64,000 bases of DNA from Nocardioides sp. YR527 (GTDB lineage Bacteria; Actinomycetota; Actinomycetes; Propionibacteriales; Nocardioidaceae): the NCBI RefSeq assembly GCF_900101045.1, contig NZ_FNFN01000004.1, forward strand, positions 186,001 to 250,000, read 5' to 3'. How positions within the stretch are numbered: the stretch's first letter is position 1; each line of letters opens with the position of its first letter. Both the position numbers and the translations under genes were made by a program. This document shows positions 42,390 through 51,270 of this stretch, in pieces. The notes under the pieces are model-generated. The model was not told where the DNA came from and did not search any database. It saw only the letters and a list, made by a program, of their open reading frames with translations.

Positions 42390-43627
42390 GGCGTTCTCCT
42401 CGGTGTCGCTATCGGTGATGACAGTGGGCGGGTCTGGGCTGGGCGCAGGAGCCGGGAGACGAGCGGCGGCGCGGCGACCGCGAGCAGGACCGTGAGCACC
42501 GCAGGGAGCACCATCGCGCCGGCCAGCCCCACCCCGGCGGCGAGTCCGCCGATGAGAACGGGGCCTACGAACCCGCCCAGATAGCCGATCGTGGTGACGA
42601 GCGAGAGTCGCCGCGGGTCGATCCGGGTGGCGCCCAGGCTGCCGATCACGATCGGCCAGACGAGGGCCGTGCCCGCGCCGGCGAGCGCCCATCCGCCGGT
42701 CGCGACCACGACCCGCGACTCCTCGGGGACGACGGGGGAGAGGAGGACGAGTACGAATCCGAGCATCGTCACTCCGGCGGCCGCGGCCACGAGGATCGGT
42801 GCGGCGACGATGTCGCGCAGACGGTCTCCGGCGAAGCGGACCGCGGTCATCGCGGCGAAGAAGACGGCGTACATCGTCGCTCCGGCGGCCGGTTCCGCGC
42901 CGAGGACGCGAGTGGTGTGGATCCCCGCCCAGTCGGTGGCGGCACCTTCGACCACGAAGGCAGCGGCAGCCACGGCGCCGGCGCCGAGGAGGACCGGGTT
43001 GGCCGCGCGGGTCGGCCCCGGAGAAGCGTCTTGGTCGGCGGTGTCGCCCGGATCGGTGCCGGTGCGGCCGACCGGAAGCCGCAGCGCCAGCAGAGTGAGG
43101 ATGGCGCCGGCGCTCAGCGCGGCGGCGGGCAGGAGCAGGAGGCTGGCCCCGCCGGCGCGCAGCGCCGTTGCCAGTGCCGAGGAACCCAGGACGGCGCCGA
43201 GCGTCCAGAATCCGTGCATCCGGGCGATCACGGGTCGGCCCGCTGCGCGCTCGGCGGCCGTGGCTCGCGAGGTGAGCCCGACGTTGATGGCGCCGCAGCA
43301 GAGGCCGAAGACGCCGGCGAGCGCGATGATCGGCTCGGCCGCACGCATCGCGCCGATCGCGGCGAGGAGGAGCGCGGCGGTGGGGAGGGCGACGCGGAGC
43401 ACGGCGGCGTCGCTCCAGCGGTGGGCGAGATGTCCGGCCAACGGCATCGCGATCGCCGCGCCCAGCGCGAGGGCGAGGAGCAGGAAACCGAGTCGCGTGG
43501 GGCCGAGATCGACGCGGGCGTCGAGGACGGGAAGCCCCGCGCCCCAGACCGCGACGAGCATGCCCACCCCACCGTGCAGCGCGGTGATCACGCGAGGGCT
43601 TTCCGGCGCGGGGCTCGACGAGGACAT
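42347..43627 (-). CDS. Major facilitator superfamily transporter
   Basis: 426 residues with about 12 membrane segments. Typical MFS parts are LGFLLLALALGAAIAMPLAG, FGLCCGAINVGLTSRATAAE and RFAGDRLRDIVAAPILVAAA. The C-terminal 40 residues overlap the hydrolase start. Start ATG 43627; the frame continuing upstream overlaps the divergent LysR gene and is not coding. Likely under control of that LysR. Substrate unknown. Confidence 0.85.
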   Translation of the reverse strand: MSSSSPAPESPRVITALHGGVGMLVAVWGAGLPVLDARVDLGPTRLGFLLLALALGAAIAMPLAGHLAHRWSDAAVLRVALPTAALLLAAIGAMRAAEPIIALAGVFGLCCGAINVGLTSRATAAERAAGRPVIARMHGFWTLGAVLGSSALATALRAGGASLLLLPAAALSAGAILTLLALRLPVGRTGTDPGDTADQDASPGPTRAANPVLLGAGAVAAAAFVVEGAATDWAGIHTTRVLGAEPAAGATMYAVFFAAMTAVRFAGDRLRDIVAAPILVAAAAGVTMLGFVLVLLSPVVPEESRVVVATGGWALAGAGTALVWPIVIGSLGATRIDPRRLSLVTTIGYLGGFVGPVLIGGLAAGVGLAGAMVLPAVLTVLLAVAAPPLVSRLLRPAQTRPLSSPIATPRRTPCTHPSRSTCPKHA

Positions 43628-43742
43628 GCCTCCAGGTTGCTCGCGGCTCCGGACGCGCGTCCAACACCGGCGAAGCGCGGATCGACGCACTTCTGTTGTC
43701 GATCCGCTCTCGCCCGGACGGCCGACCGGACAGAATGGGCCC

Positions 43743-44654
43743 GTGGCGGGCGACCTCGAGATCAGGCTCCTGCGCCGCTTCGTGGCGGTCGCGGAGGAGC
43801 TGCACTTCGGGCGTGCCGCCGACCGGCTCTTCATCGCCCAGCAGGCGCTCAGTCGAGACGTACGCCGGCTCGAGGACGCCGCAGGTGTCCGCCTCCTCGA
43901 CCGCTCCTCGCGCCGGGTCGCACTCACGCCGGAGGGCCGTCGTCTCCTGGACCGGGCGCGCGAGCTCATCGCGCTGCACGACCGTGCCGTACGCGACCTG
44001 CGTGCCGATACCGGCAGCCTCGTCGTCGACGCCGTCGCGCCGGGAACGACGCCTGCCCGCGTACTGGACGCGGCTCGGCGAGCAGCCCCCGACATCGAGT
44101 TCATCGTCCGCTACGGCGGCGGATCCGCGGACACGGTGGTCGGGGCCGACGTCGGCTTCGGCGCCACCCCGCAGGGCGCCTCGGCCCCGCGCCGGCAGGC
44201 GGTATGTCACGAGCGGATCATCGTGCTGCTGCCCGAGGACCACGAGCTCACCGCGCTCGACGCGGTCCCGCTCGAGGCCCTCCGGACGGCCCAGGTGTGC
44301 ACGCGCTCCGGCGACCACGTGACTCCGGCATGGGCCCGCGCGATGGGTCAGCTGCTCGCGCCGTTCGGCGTGGACCCGACCGACGGGCATCCCCATGTCC
44401 TCGGCGGCGCCGAGCTGGGCGCGCACCTGCGGCTGCACGGTGCGCCGGGCCTGGCCCTGGAGAGCCAGCCGCCGGTCGAGGGCCTCGTCATGCGTCCGCT
44501 CGTCGAGCCCGTCGCGCTGTTCCCCTGGACGATGCGCTGGCGTGCGGATCTGGACCACCCCGGTCTCGACGTGCTGAGGCGCTGCGCACGCGCGCTGTCC
44601 GAGGCGCAGGGCTGGACCACGGTGCCCGACGGGGCCTTGCTCCTGAGCTCCTGA
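43743..44654 (+). CDS. LysR-family regulator
   Basis: 303 residues. GTG start, VAGDLEIRLLRRFVAVAEEL, HTH in FGRAADRLFIAQQALSRDVR; the typical LysR effector domain follows. Divergent from the MFS-hydrolase unit with a 115-bp gap, so it probably regulates that pair. Effector unknown. Confidence 0.88.
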   Translation: MAGDLEIRLLRRFVAVAEELHFGRAADRLFIAQQALSRDVRRLEDAAGVRLLDRSSRRVALTPEGRRLLDRARELIALHDRAVRDLRADTGSLVVDAVAPGTTPARVLDAARRAAPDIEFIVRYGGGSADTVVGADVGFGATPQGASAPRRQAVCHERIIVLLPEDHELTALDAVPLEALRTAQVCTRSGDHVTPAWARAMGQLLAPFGVDPTDGHPHVLGGAELGAHLRLHGAPGLALESQPPVEGLVMRPLVEPVALFPWTMRWRADLDHPGLDVLRRCARALSEAQGWTTVPDGALLLSS

Positions 44655-44715
44655 TCTGCCGGAGGGACCGGTCGCCTCGACCAAGCGAGCGGCGTGACGG
44701 GCGTCGGTCACACAC

Positions 44716-44736
44716 CGAGGGGACGAAGGCCCCTCG
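44716..44736 (+). terminator. Hairpin after LysR gene
   Basis: CGAGGGG and CCCCTCG form a perfect 7-bp stem with a 7-nt loop, 61 bp after the LysR stop. Confidence 0.4.
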
Positions 44737-44804
44737 TCGGCCACGTCGTCGTGGCGTTGTGTTGGAAGCAGTACGTCCCACCCGCCGGACGAGAGGATCC
44801 GCCG

Positions 44805-45395
44805 ATGAACACGGACAGTCCGAGCTCGACCCCCGTCGGCGCACGATCAGGTCCGCTGCCGCACTCGACCGCGTGGCGCGCAGTGGCTCGCTGCGTCGTC
44901 GAGTCGGTGCGGATGCTGACCTCTCGGGCGGTGCACTGGCCACGCATCAACGTCGGCCGCCGACTGCGGTTCGCGGACGGGACCACCGGTGAGGTGTATC
45001 GAGAGACCGCGGTCTCACGGGCACCTCACGAGGCGTGCCTGCTGGTCGTGTGCTTCCGGCTCCGCCTGGTCCGCGGCCGCGGGCACGTCCTGTTCCGGTG
45101 GGAGAGCTGGCTCAACACCCCGCTGTTCGTGGGGTTTCCGGGATTCGTCTCCAAGCTCTGGCTCGCCGCCGACGAGCAGGGCCGCTACCGCGGCATCTAC
45201 GAGTGGGACGGAGCCGACCGCGCCGAGCACTACGCCCGGTCTCTGTGGAGGGTGCTCGCGCTGGTGAGCGAGCCGGGATCGATCGACTTCCGAGTCGTGC
45301 CCGGGCTGCGGCGCGACGAGGTCCTCGCGGATCCCGGCCTGCTCGAAGCCGGCACCTCGGCCCCCGACTGGTGGTGCCCGATCGGGCCGTCATGA
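44805..45395 (+). CDS. Hypothetical protein
   Basis: 196 residues; ATG 44805 with GAGAGGA upstream. No signal peptide. The segment GHVLFRWESWLNTPLFVGFP, then GRYRGIYEWDGADRAEHYAR, has alternating strand-helix character of a ferredoxin-like (dimeric alpha/beta-barrel) fold, but I do not recognise the family. The N-terminal ~30 residues are Ser/Pro-rich. It precedes a lipoprotein gene by 64 bp including an RBS-containing hairpin. Confidence 0.6.
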   Translation: MNTDSPSSTPVGARSGPLPHSTAWRAVARCVVESVRMLTSRAVHWPRINVGRRLRFADGTTGEVYRETAVSRAPHEACLLVVCFRLRLVRGRGHVLFRWESWLNTPLFVGFPGFVSKLWLAADEQGRYRGIYEWDGADRAEHYARSLWRVLALVSEPGSIDFRVVPGLRRDEVLADPGLLEAGTSAPDWWCPIGPS

Positions 45396-45428
45396 GCGCC
45401 CTGCCCGGCCGTATCAGCGGTCGGCGGC

Positions 45429-45455
45429 AACACCTCCTAACTCTCAGGAGGTGTT
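45429..45455 (+). promoter_or_regulatory. Hairpin enclosing the lipoprotein ribosome-binding site
   Basis: AACACCTCCT (45429-45438) pairs perfectly with AGGAGGTGTT (45446-45455) over a 7-nt loop. The AGGAGG site for ATG 45460 is inside the 3' arm, so folding would hide it. Confidence 0.6.
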
Positions 45456-45459
45456 GATC

Positions 45460-46089
45460 ATGTGGATGAGTCGTTCACTCCTCGCTGTCATCGCCAGCAC
45501 ACTGCTGCTCCTCTCCGCCTGTGGTTCGACCGACGAAGGGTCGGAGGTGGACGTCACGGACGCGAGCTCTGCGACGAACGGGCAGGTCGATCCTGATCCC
45601 GACGACCCGACCGATCCCGACGACCCGGTGGTGGCCGTGCCGACGCTCCCGATCGGTGGCGGGTCCTACCCGCTCGACGGCACTCCCGGCGTGGTCTGCG
45701 CCGACGTCAGCTGGCTCTGGCCGAGCGACGACCCGGCGGTCCCCGAGGGCGTCTCGGTCCTGGTCACCGGCTACGTCGTCGACCCGGAGGTCTTCGAGCC
45801 TGCCGACGCGGCCTGCGACGGCGCGTCCTGCCTGGACGGATTCGTCTTCACCGCCGACTCGCTCAGCTGTCAGGTCGCGATGCTCTCCCTGGTTCCGTGG
45901 ACCGATGAGCAGGAGGGCGAGGACGCCGTGCTCCGGCTCAGCGGTGAGATGACCTGCGATGCCGTGCCGTGTGTGCTCGAGGACGCCGAGGGCGGCGACA
46001 CCGAGGTGTTCCTGGATGCGCCGGAGGTCGACACCGAGTCCACCGAGTCGGAGTCGACGGACGCCACGGACTCGCCCGAATCCGGCTGA
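45460..46089 (+). CDS. Putative acidic lipoprotein
   Basis: 209 residues. Signal MWMSRSLLAVIASTLLLLSA with lipobox LSAC. The mature part is very acidic (DPDPDDPTDPDD, and tail TESTESESTDATDSPESG) and contains several Cys (ACDGASC, CDAVPC) that could form disulfides. ATG 45460 is chosen over GTG 45451, since AGGAGG is 8-9 nt upstream of the ATG. Function unknown. The membrane-protein gene starts 3 bp downstream, so they form an operon. Confidence 0.7.
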   Translation: MWMSRSLLAVIASTLLLLSACGSTDEGSEVDVTDASSATNGQVDPDPDDPTDPDDPVVAVPTLPIGGGSYPLDGTPGVVCADVSWLWPSDDPAVPEGVSVLVTGYVVDPEVFEPADAACDGASCLDGFVFTADSLSCQVAMLSLVPWTDEQEGEDAVLRLSGEMTCDAVPCVLEDAEGGDTEVFLDAPEVDTESTESESTDATDSPESG

Positions 46090-46092
46090 GTC

Positions 46093-46941
46093 ATGTCCGA
46101 GACGCCGCCGTCAGGGGTCGATCGCTGGGTGAGCCTGGCGACGAGCTTCGTCGCGCCGGTGACCGTGATCAGCGCCGTCCTCTTCTACTTCGGGTACGTC
46201 GCCGCCCGCGCCCAGTACGACTACTTCGGCCTCGACGTCGACGTCATCGGGCTCAGCACCCGCGCCTACGTCATGCGCAGCCCGCAGCCGCTGCTGACCC
46301 CGATGCTGGTCCTGGTGCTGGGTGGCGTCGCGGTCGTGGCCCTTCACCGCTGGGTCCGCGGACATGCCACGAAGGGGTGGTTCCGCCGGCTGGTCACGGC
46401 CGTCCTCGGCGCCGGGCTGGTCCTGCTGGCGGCGGGGACGGTGCTGCTGGCGGGGTTCACCCTCGTCGGCGGCTGGGCCTACTACTCGCTGGTGACGCCG
46501 GTCCTGCTCGGTGGTGGCGCGGCCCTGGTGGCGTACGCCCTGCGGTTGCGGCTGGGCGGCAGGCTCGAACCTCGCATCGTGCTGCTCTGGGTGGGCGTGG
46601 CCGCCTGCGTGATCTGGGCGACGGCCACGACCGCGCAGTGGACCGGTCGTGGCCTGGCGATGGAGCAGGCCCGCAACCTACGCAGCCTGCCCAGCGTCGT
46701 CCTCGACACCAAGGAGCGGCTCTACATCCCGGCCGGCGCCGGCGTCCAGGAGGCCGTCCGAGCCGAAGCCGGTGAGGACGAGTACCGCTTCCGCTACTGG
46801 CGACTGAGACTCCTGATCCAGGGCGAGGACCGGATGTTCCTCGTGCCCGACACCTGGAGCGCAGGCGGCACCACCATCATGGTCCGACTGGACGATGATG
46901 TACGGGTCCAGTTCCAGTTCCGCAACTCCCCACCGGACTGA
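46093..46941 (+). CDS. Hypothetical multi-pass membrane protein
   Basis: 282 residues with about five hydrophobic segments in the first 190 residues (VAPVTVISAVLFYFGYVAAR, LLTPMLVLVLGGVAVVALHR, LVLLAAGTVLLAGFTLVGGW, and others) and a soluble C-tail with GEDRMFLVPDTWSAGGTTIM. Unknown family. It follows the lipoprotein by 3 bp. The lipoprotein and this protein could form a cell-surface complex. Confidence 0.65.
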   Translation: MSETPPSGVDRWVSLATSFVAPVTVISAVLFYFGYVAARAQYDYFGLDVDVIGLSTRAYVMRSPQPLLTPMLVLVLGGVAVVALHRWVRGHATKGWFRRLVTAVLGAGLVLLAAGTVLLAGFTLVGGWAYYSLVTPVLLGGGAALVAYALRLRLGGRLEPRIVLLWVGVAACVIWATATTAQWTGRGLAMEQARNLRSLPSVVLDTKERLYIPAGAGVQEAVRAEAGEDEYRFRYWRLRLLIQGEDRMFLVPDTWSAGGTTIMVRLDDDVRVQFQFRNSPPD

Positions 46942-46949
46942 GGTGAGCG

Positions 46950-47279
46950 TCAGTGGCCCCTGCATGCCTCGCCGGGCGACGGCACGAACTCCTTGAGTCC
47001 GGCGCGCACGAAGATGCCGTAGCTCTGCACCCCGTTGTAGCGGTCGACGCCGGCGGGGCTCTGGTTGCCTCGTACGGCCAGGGCGTCGTCGTCGAAGCCC
47101 GGCGGGTTGCCCTCGATGGAGTCTGCGGTGTCCTGACCCGAGAAGACGCACTCCGAGGAGGCGCGCTCCGGCGCGGGGATGTCCTCGCCGTTGCCGTTCA
47201 CTTCTGCCGCGCTCGCGGCCCCGGCCCCTGCCAGCACGAGCCCCGCCGCGATGGCACAGCTCTTCATCAACAGCTTCAT
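46950..47279 (-). CDS. Small secreted protein
   Basis: 109 residues. Signal peptide MKLLMKSCAIAAGLVLAGAG with an ASAAE cleavage region; mature part has two Cys (SSECVFSG and GEACRGH) likely paired. ATG 47279 is the start because the frame upstream lacks a signal. Function unknown. Converging with the membrane gene, 8 bp apart. Confidence 0.6.
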   Translation of the reverse strand: MKLLMKSCAIAAGLVLAGAGAASAAEVNGNGEDIPAPERASSECVFSGQDTADSIEGNPPGFDDDALAVRGNQSPAGVDRYNGVQSYGIFVRAGLKEFVPSPGEACRGH

Positions 47280-47514
47280 GACCTCTGTCCTTCCGTCTTC
47301 GGTGCCCCTGACCCTGACCTGCCGTGGCACCGAGATTCGGTTGGCGTTCGGGGGTTGGATTTTCATCATCTGTCCGGCGTCTACGTGTTGTCATACGCCA
47401 ATCTGGGGGAGTCCCACGCGCTACCGATCTGCCGGGTGGCGATCTGTCTACACCTGTTGCATGCGGTCGCGCGGGGTCCACACCGACCAGTTCCGTCCTA
47501 CGGAAGGGATGTCC

Positions 47515-50406
47515 ATGGCTCAGGGCGATGACACCGAGACCGGAACCACGGACTGGGGGCTTACGAAGGCCTATCTGCAGAGCGACCCGACCAAGTGGAA
47601 CAGCCTCTCCTGGATCACTGCACGCTCCCTCGTCGACTCGGTCAACGACATCTTGGGGCGAGGTACGCAAGGGCTCGTCGAGAACCTGCGTGCGCACTGG
47701 ACGAAGAACGACGAGGACCTGACGATACGTCGCCCGGGGGTCTCGAGGTTCCTGGTCATCGGCGACACCGGCGAGCAGGACCCGTCCCAGTACGTGGTCG
47801 CGCCCGCCCTGGCCCGAGCCGCGGCCGAGCGCGTGGACCGGCATGGGCGCGTGGAACAGCGACAAGCCGGCTTCGTGCTCGTCCTGAGCGACGTGATCTA
47901 CCCGTCGGGCAACGTCAACGACTACGTGGACGGTTTCTACAAGCCGTACCGGGCGAACCGGGTGCAGGGCCTGCGGGCGCCCGTCGACGTGCGGGACAGG
48001 TTCGCGCTTCCCGAGAGCGTTCCGATCTACGCGATTCCGGGCAACCACGATTGGTACGACGGCCTCTACGGCTTCGCCCACCAGTTCCTGTACGCGGCGA
48101 ACGAACCTCCGACCTGGCCCAGCGATCTCCTGGCGCCGTCGTTCGACGACACCCTCGGGCCGCGGCGCCTGATCCGGGACCGGTTCGGCCGGAGCATGTG
48201 GCGTACGCCCAGCGAACCGGCCGGCACCACCGCGCCGGCGCGATGGGGAGAGCCGGCCGACGAGGGCCGCCCGGCACAAGAGGCTCGGCTGCAGCCAGGG
48301 CCGTACTTCGTCATCGAGACCGAGCATGTGGACCTGGTGTGCATCGACACCGGTATCGACGGGATGATCGACGGGCCGCAGTTCGACTGGCTGAGCTCGC
48401 TGCGTGGTGAGATCCCGAAGATCCTGATGACCGGCAAGCCGCTGCTCGTCAACGGTGAGCGCCACAAGCGTGATGTCTCCGGACGACCCGGCAAGACCGT
48501 CTACGACGTGGTAGCCGAGACCAAGCGCCGCTACGTCGCGACGCTGGGCGGTGACACGCACAACTTCCAGCTGTACGACCCGCAGAGCGAGGGCAGCTCG
48601 CGCGACGGCCTGTGGCACTTCGTCAGTGGTGGCGGCGGCGCGTACACGCACGCCACCCATCCCATCCGGACGGCCGCCGCGGACGCGCGAGCCGATCTAC
48701 GATTCCGGCCGACCAAGCTCTTCCCACGGTCGGCGGAGTCGCTGTCGTACTTCGCCCAGCAGCTGGTCCCCAGCATCTGGCGGCTGCTGCTGACCGTCGT
48801 GCTGTTCGGAGCTGGCGTGGCTTTGGGCCCGTGGCTCGCCGGCGCCGGGGGAGTGGCCATCGCCGCGATGATGGTGCTGATGCTGCTGCACCAGCTGCCG
48901 CAACGTCCCGGCCGCAGCCGCTTCGTACGCCGCCTGCTCGTGTGTCTTGAAGCGCTGGTCATCGGGGTGTTGGCCTCGCTGTTCCTGCACCAGTACCTGC
49001 CTGATGCGTCCGGAGCGCTGCTGGCGCTGTACGGGTCGTGCACCCTGTGGATCTGCCTGAACGCCTGGTGCATGCGCTGGTCGAGATGGTGGAGCCCTGT
49101 CGAGACGGTCTCCCGTTGGCATCACGTCGCGTTCGGGTGCGTACTGGCGGCTCTCGTGGTCCTGGCTCTGGTGCCGTGGGCCTTGGCGGGACGAGGCTCG
49201 GACGACGGACGTACGGTGCCCTGGCTCCTGGTCGTCGCGGTCGGCATCTACGCCATCGTGGGGATCGTCGGGTGGCGCAGACGGATCGTCACCACCGTGA
49301 ACGGCGCGAGAGCGGCGAGCTGGCTCGAGCGATCGGTCGCGTGGGCCGTGCTCGCGCAGGCGGCCGTCGTGTTCGGCGAGATGTTGCGCGTGCTCAGCGG
49401 CGAGGGCCGGACCCTGCTGTTCTTCAGCGGCCTGCTCGGACTCGTGCCGCTGGCGGTGATCGCGGTGGTGGTGCTCGCAGCGCTTCTGGCCCCGGATCTC
49501 CTGACCCGCCACCTGCGAGACGATCCCGTACGCCGTGCGCAGGCCTGGCTCAGCTGGCGGCGTTGGATGGTTCAGCCCCTGGTGTTCCTTGCCGCGCCCG
49601 TGACGCTGGTGCTCTGGGCGTGGGCCGCCGGCGCCCTCGACTCGGACTGGATGCGAGCCGCCTTCGCCCTGCCGACGCTCATCACGGTGACAGCGATCGG
49701 CCTCCTGGTCATCGACTGGGTACGCCGGGAGCACGAGCTCCTGTACGCACCGCTGATGATCGTCGCCGTCCTGGCCCTCGGGGGCTTTCTGCTGGGAGCG
49801 GCGGAGCCGGGCCTGCTCGACGTTCTGGGCTTCGAGGATCCGGGCCGCCTCGCCGACGACCTCAGGACGTGGTGGCCGGCCGTGGCGGTCGGCGGCGCCC
49901 TCTTCACCGTCGTCGCGGTCGGCGCGGCTGTCCTCCTCGCTCACCTGGTGTTCGTCGGCGCCTACTTGCTGATCGCGGACCCCAAGGCGTGGGTGAGTCC
50001 CCGCTACCGCCCGGGTGGCCCGACTCCGTTCGACTTCATCAGCGAGGCGGACGCGACGTCCATCATCGAGGCAGAGCAGGAGGAGATGGGTGGCGAACCC
50101 GCCGTCGTCGAGGGCGTCGATCGGCGCACCAGACGGCGCGCGCAGATCGCTTTCCCCGGCCTGAACCCGCCCTTCGGGCCGATCCAGAGATTCGTCTCCG
50201 AGATCTACTCGCTGGACGAGCCGCCGTTCTTCAAGCACTTCCTCGAGTTCGAGACCTCACCCACCGAGGTCGTGGTGAACATCCACCGCGTACGCGGAGA
50301 CCAGCCGGTCGAGATCGAGGAGGTAGCGAGGATCAGTCTCACGGATATGGCCCCGCACGTGACTGATCGCTCCCAGCCGCGCGAGACGCGCACATCGGAT
50401 ATGTAG
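47515..50406 (+). CDS. Metallophosphoesterase fused to multi-pass membrane domain
   Basis: 963 residues. Calcineurin-like phosphoesterase core (about residues 75-405): FLVIGDTGEQDPSQ, VLVLSDVIYPSGN, IPGNHDWYDGLYGF, and ATLGGDTHNFQLYDPQSE, then HFVSGGGGAYTHATHP. The metal ligands D, N, H and D-x-H are present. Then about ten membrane segments (about 405-820) and a soluble C-tail with PGGPTPFDFISEADATSIIE. Start ATG 47515 with GGAAGGG 5-8 nt upstream. Unusual layout; a membrane-anchored phosphodiesterase of unknown substrate. The next gene starts 38 bp downstream. Confidence 0.8.
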   Translation: MAQGDDTETGTTDWGLTKAYLQSDPTKWNSLSWITARSLVDSVNDILGRGTQGLVENLRAHWTKNDEDLTIRRPGVSRFLVIGDTGEQDPSQYVVAPALARAAAERVDRHGRVEQRQAGFVLVLSDVIYPSGNVNDYVDGFYKPYRANRVQGLRAPVDVRDRFALPESVPIYAIPGNHDWYDGLYGFAHQFLYAANEPPTWPSDLLAPSFDDTLGPRRLIRDRFGRSMWRTPSEPAGTTAPARWGEPADEGRPAQEARLQPGPYFVIETEHVDLVCIDTGIDGMIDGPQFDWLSSLRGEIPKILMTGKPLLVNGERHKRDVSGRPGKTVYDVVAETKRRYVATLGGDTHNFQLYDPQSEGSSRDGLWHFVSGGGGAYTHATHPIRTAAADARADLRFRPTKLFPRSAESLSYFAQQLVPSIWRLLLTVVLFGAGVALGPWLAGAGGVAIAAMMVLMLLHQLPQRPGRSRFVRRLLVCLEALVIGVLASLFLHQYLPDASGALLALYGSCTLWICLNAWCMRWSRWWSPVETVSRWHHVAFGCVLAALVVLALVPWALAGRGSDDGRTVPWLLVVAVGIYAIVGIVGWRRRIVTTVNGARAASWLERSVAWAVLAQAAVVFGEMLRVLSGEGRTLLFFSGLLGLVPLAVIAVVVLAALLAPDLLTRHLRDDPVRRAQAWLSWRRWMVQPLVFLAAPVTLVLWAWAAGALDSDWMRAAFALPTLITVTAIGLLVIDWVRREHELLYAPLMIVAVLALGGFLLGAAEPGLLDVLGFEDPGRLADDLRTWWPAVAVGGALFTVVAVGAAVLLAHLVFVGAYLLIADPKAWVSPRYRPGGPTPFDFISEADATSIIEAEQEEMGGEPAVVEGVDRRTRRRAQIAFPGLNPPFGPIQRFVSEIYSLDEPPFFKHFLEFETSPTEVVVNIHRVRGDQPVEIEEVARISLTDMAPHVTDRSQPRETRTSDM

Positions 50407-50444
50407 CCCGACGAGTGTCACCACTCAACGTTCAGGAGGTCGAC

Positions 50445-51206
50445 GTGAACCGACGCGACAGCGTATGCAATCCCATCGTGTTGTCTCCAGATGAGCCGGG
50501 CATGCCTCGGTTCCAGTTCGTCGCCCTGGACGCATACACACCGCGGGGCGACGTCACCCACGTCGAAGATGGCATCAACCTGCATTCATTTCCCTGGTTC
50601 GCTGAGATCGTCGGACGCTACTCCGATCGCCAAGGCCAACCGATCGACACCTGGTGGTGCATCAACCGCATGCCGGTCGTCGGCACGGACTTCGAACTGT
50701 TGGCGGCATGCATCAATGACGCTCCGGAGTCTCTGTTTCAGGTGCGCTCGGGACGCGACTACGGCGATGCCCTCGCCGACATCCTGAGGAGAGACTGGGC
50801 TGACATCTACTCGATGTTCGAAGCGAGTACGTCGGGCGATCTCAGCCGAAGGCTCCTTCTCGCGGTGGACGTCGGCGACAGCCGACAGTGGATGGTCGCG
50901 GACGTCGTGGCCGGTGAAGCTCGGCACGACATCGCGCCGGCGCAGGTCGAGGACCTGATCGTCACTGCTCTATCGGTGGCCGTGCGCACCTTCGACTGGT
51001 TCACCAAGCTGCCGGGGACTCTCGAGCTCGGCCCCGACCTGACCACGCGCCGGCTCCGGGGGCTTGCCGGACTGATCGGCGGAGTCGCAGATGTGGGAGG
51101 AGGGCTCCAAGGACTCGCGCAGAACAATCTCACTCCCCAGGCACTCACATCCGCGATCCAGGCCGCCAGTGGGCTTCCTGACCACGTTCGATCGGTCTTC
51201 CGCTAG
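50445..51206 (+). CDS. Hypothetical protein downstream of phosphoesterase
   Basis: 253 residues from GTG 50445 with AGGAGG 6 nt upstream. Not recognised. Contains FPWFAEIVGRYSDRQGQPID, TDFELLAACINDAPESLFQV and a Gly-rich C-terminal segment LAGLIGGVADVGGGLQGLAQ. No signal peptide. Its close spacing to the phosphoesterase gene suggests an operon. Confidence 0.6.
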   Translation: MNRRDSVCNPIVLSPDEPGMPRFQFVALDAYTPRGDVTHVEDGINLHSFPWFAEIVGRYSDRQGQPIDTWWCINRMPVVGTDFELLAACINDAPESLFQVRSGRDYGDALADILRRDWADIYSMFEASTSGDLSRRLLLAVDVGDSRQWMVADVVAGEARHDIAPAQVEDLIVTALSVAVRTFDWFTKLPGTLELGPDLTTRRLRGLAGLIGGVADVGGGLQGLAQNNLTPQALTSAIQAASGLPDHVRSVFR

Positions 51207-51270
51207 CGAAATTGTGACGCCTCGGACCTACCGCTCAGCTTTGCTGCGGTAGGTCAGCCGGCGGTCGTCC

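Noticed and set aside
41586..44744. Minus-strand open frame of over 1,000 codons read as one protein
   Set aside because: Only the last 267 residues are a real hydrolase; the rest is antisense or out of frame to the MFS and LysR genes.
47179..47514. Upstream extension of the phosphoesterase frame
   Set aside because: It overlaps the signal peptide of the converging secreted protein, and ATG 47515 has a proper ribosome-binding site.
46678..48660. Long minus-strand open frame over the phosphoesterase start
   Set aside because: Low-complexity Arg/Val-rich antisense reading; it covers a recognised phosphoesterase and a signal-peptide gene in other frames.
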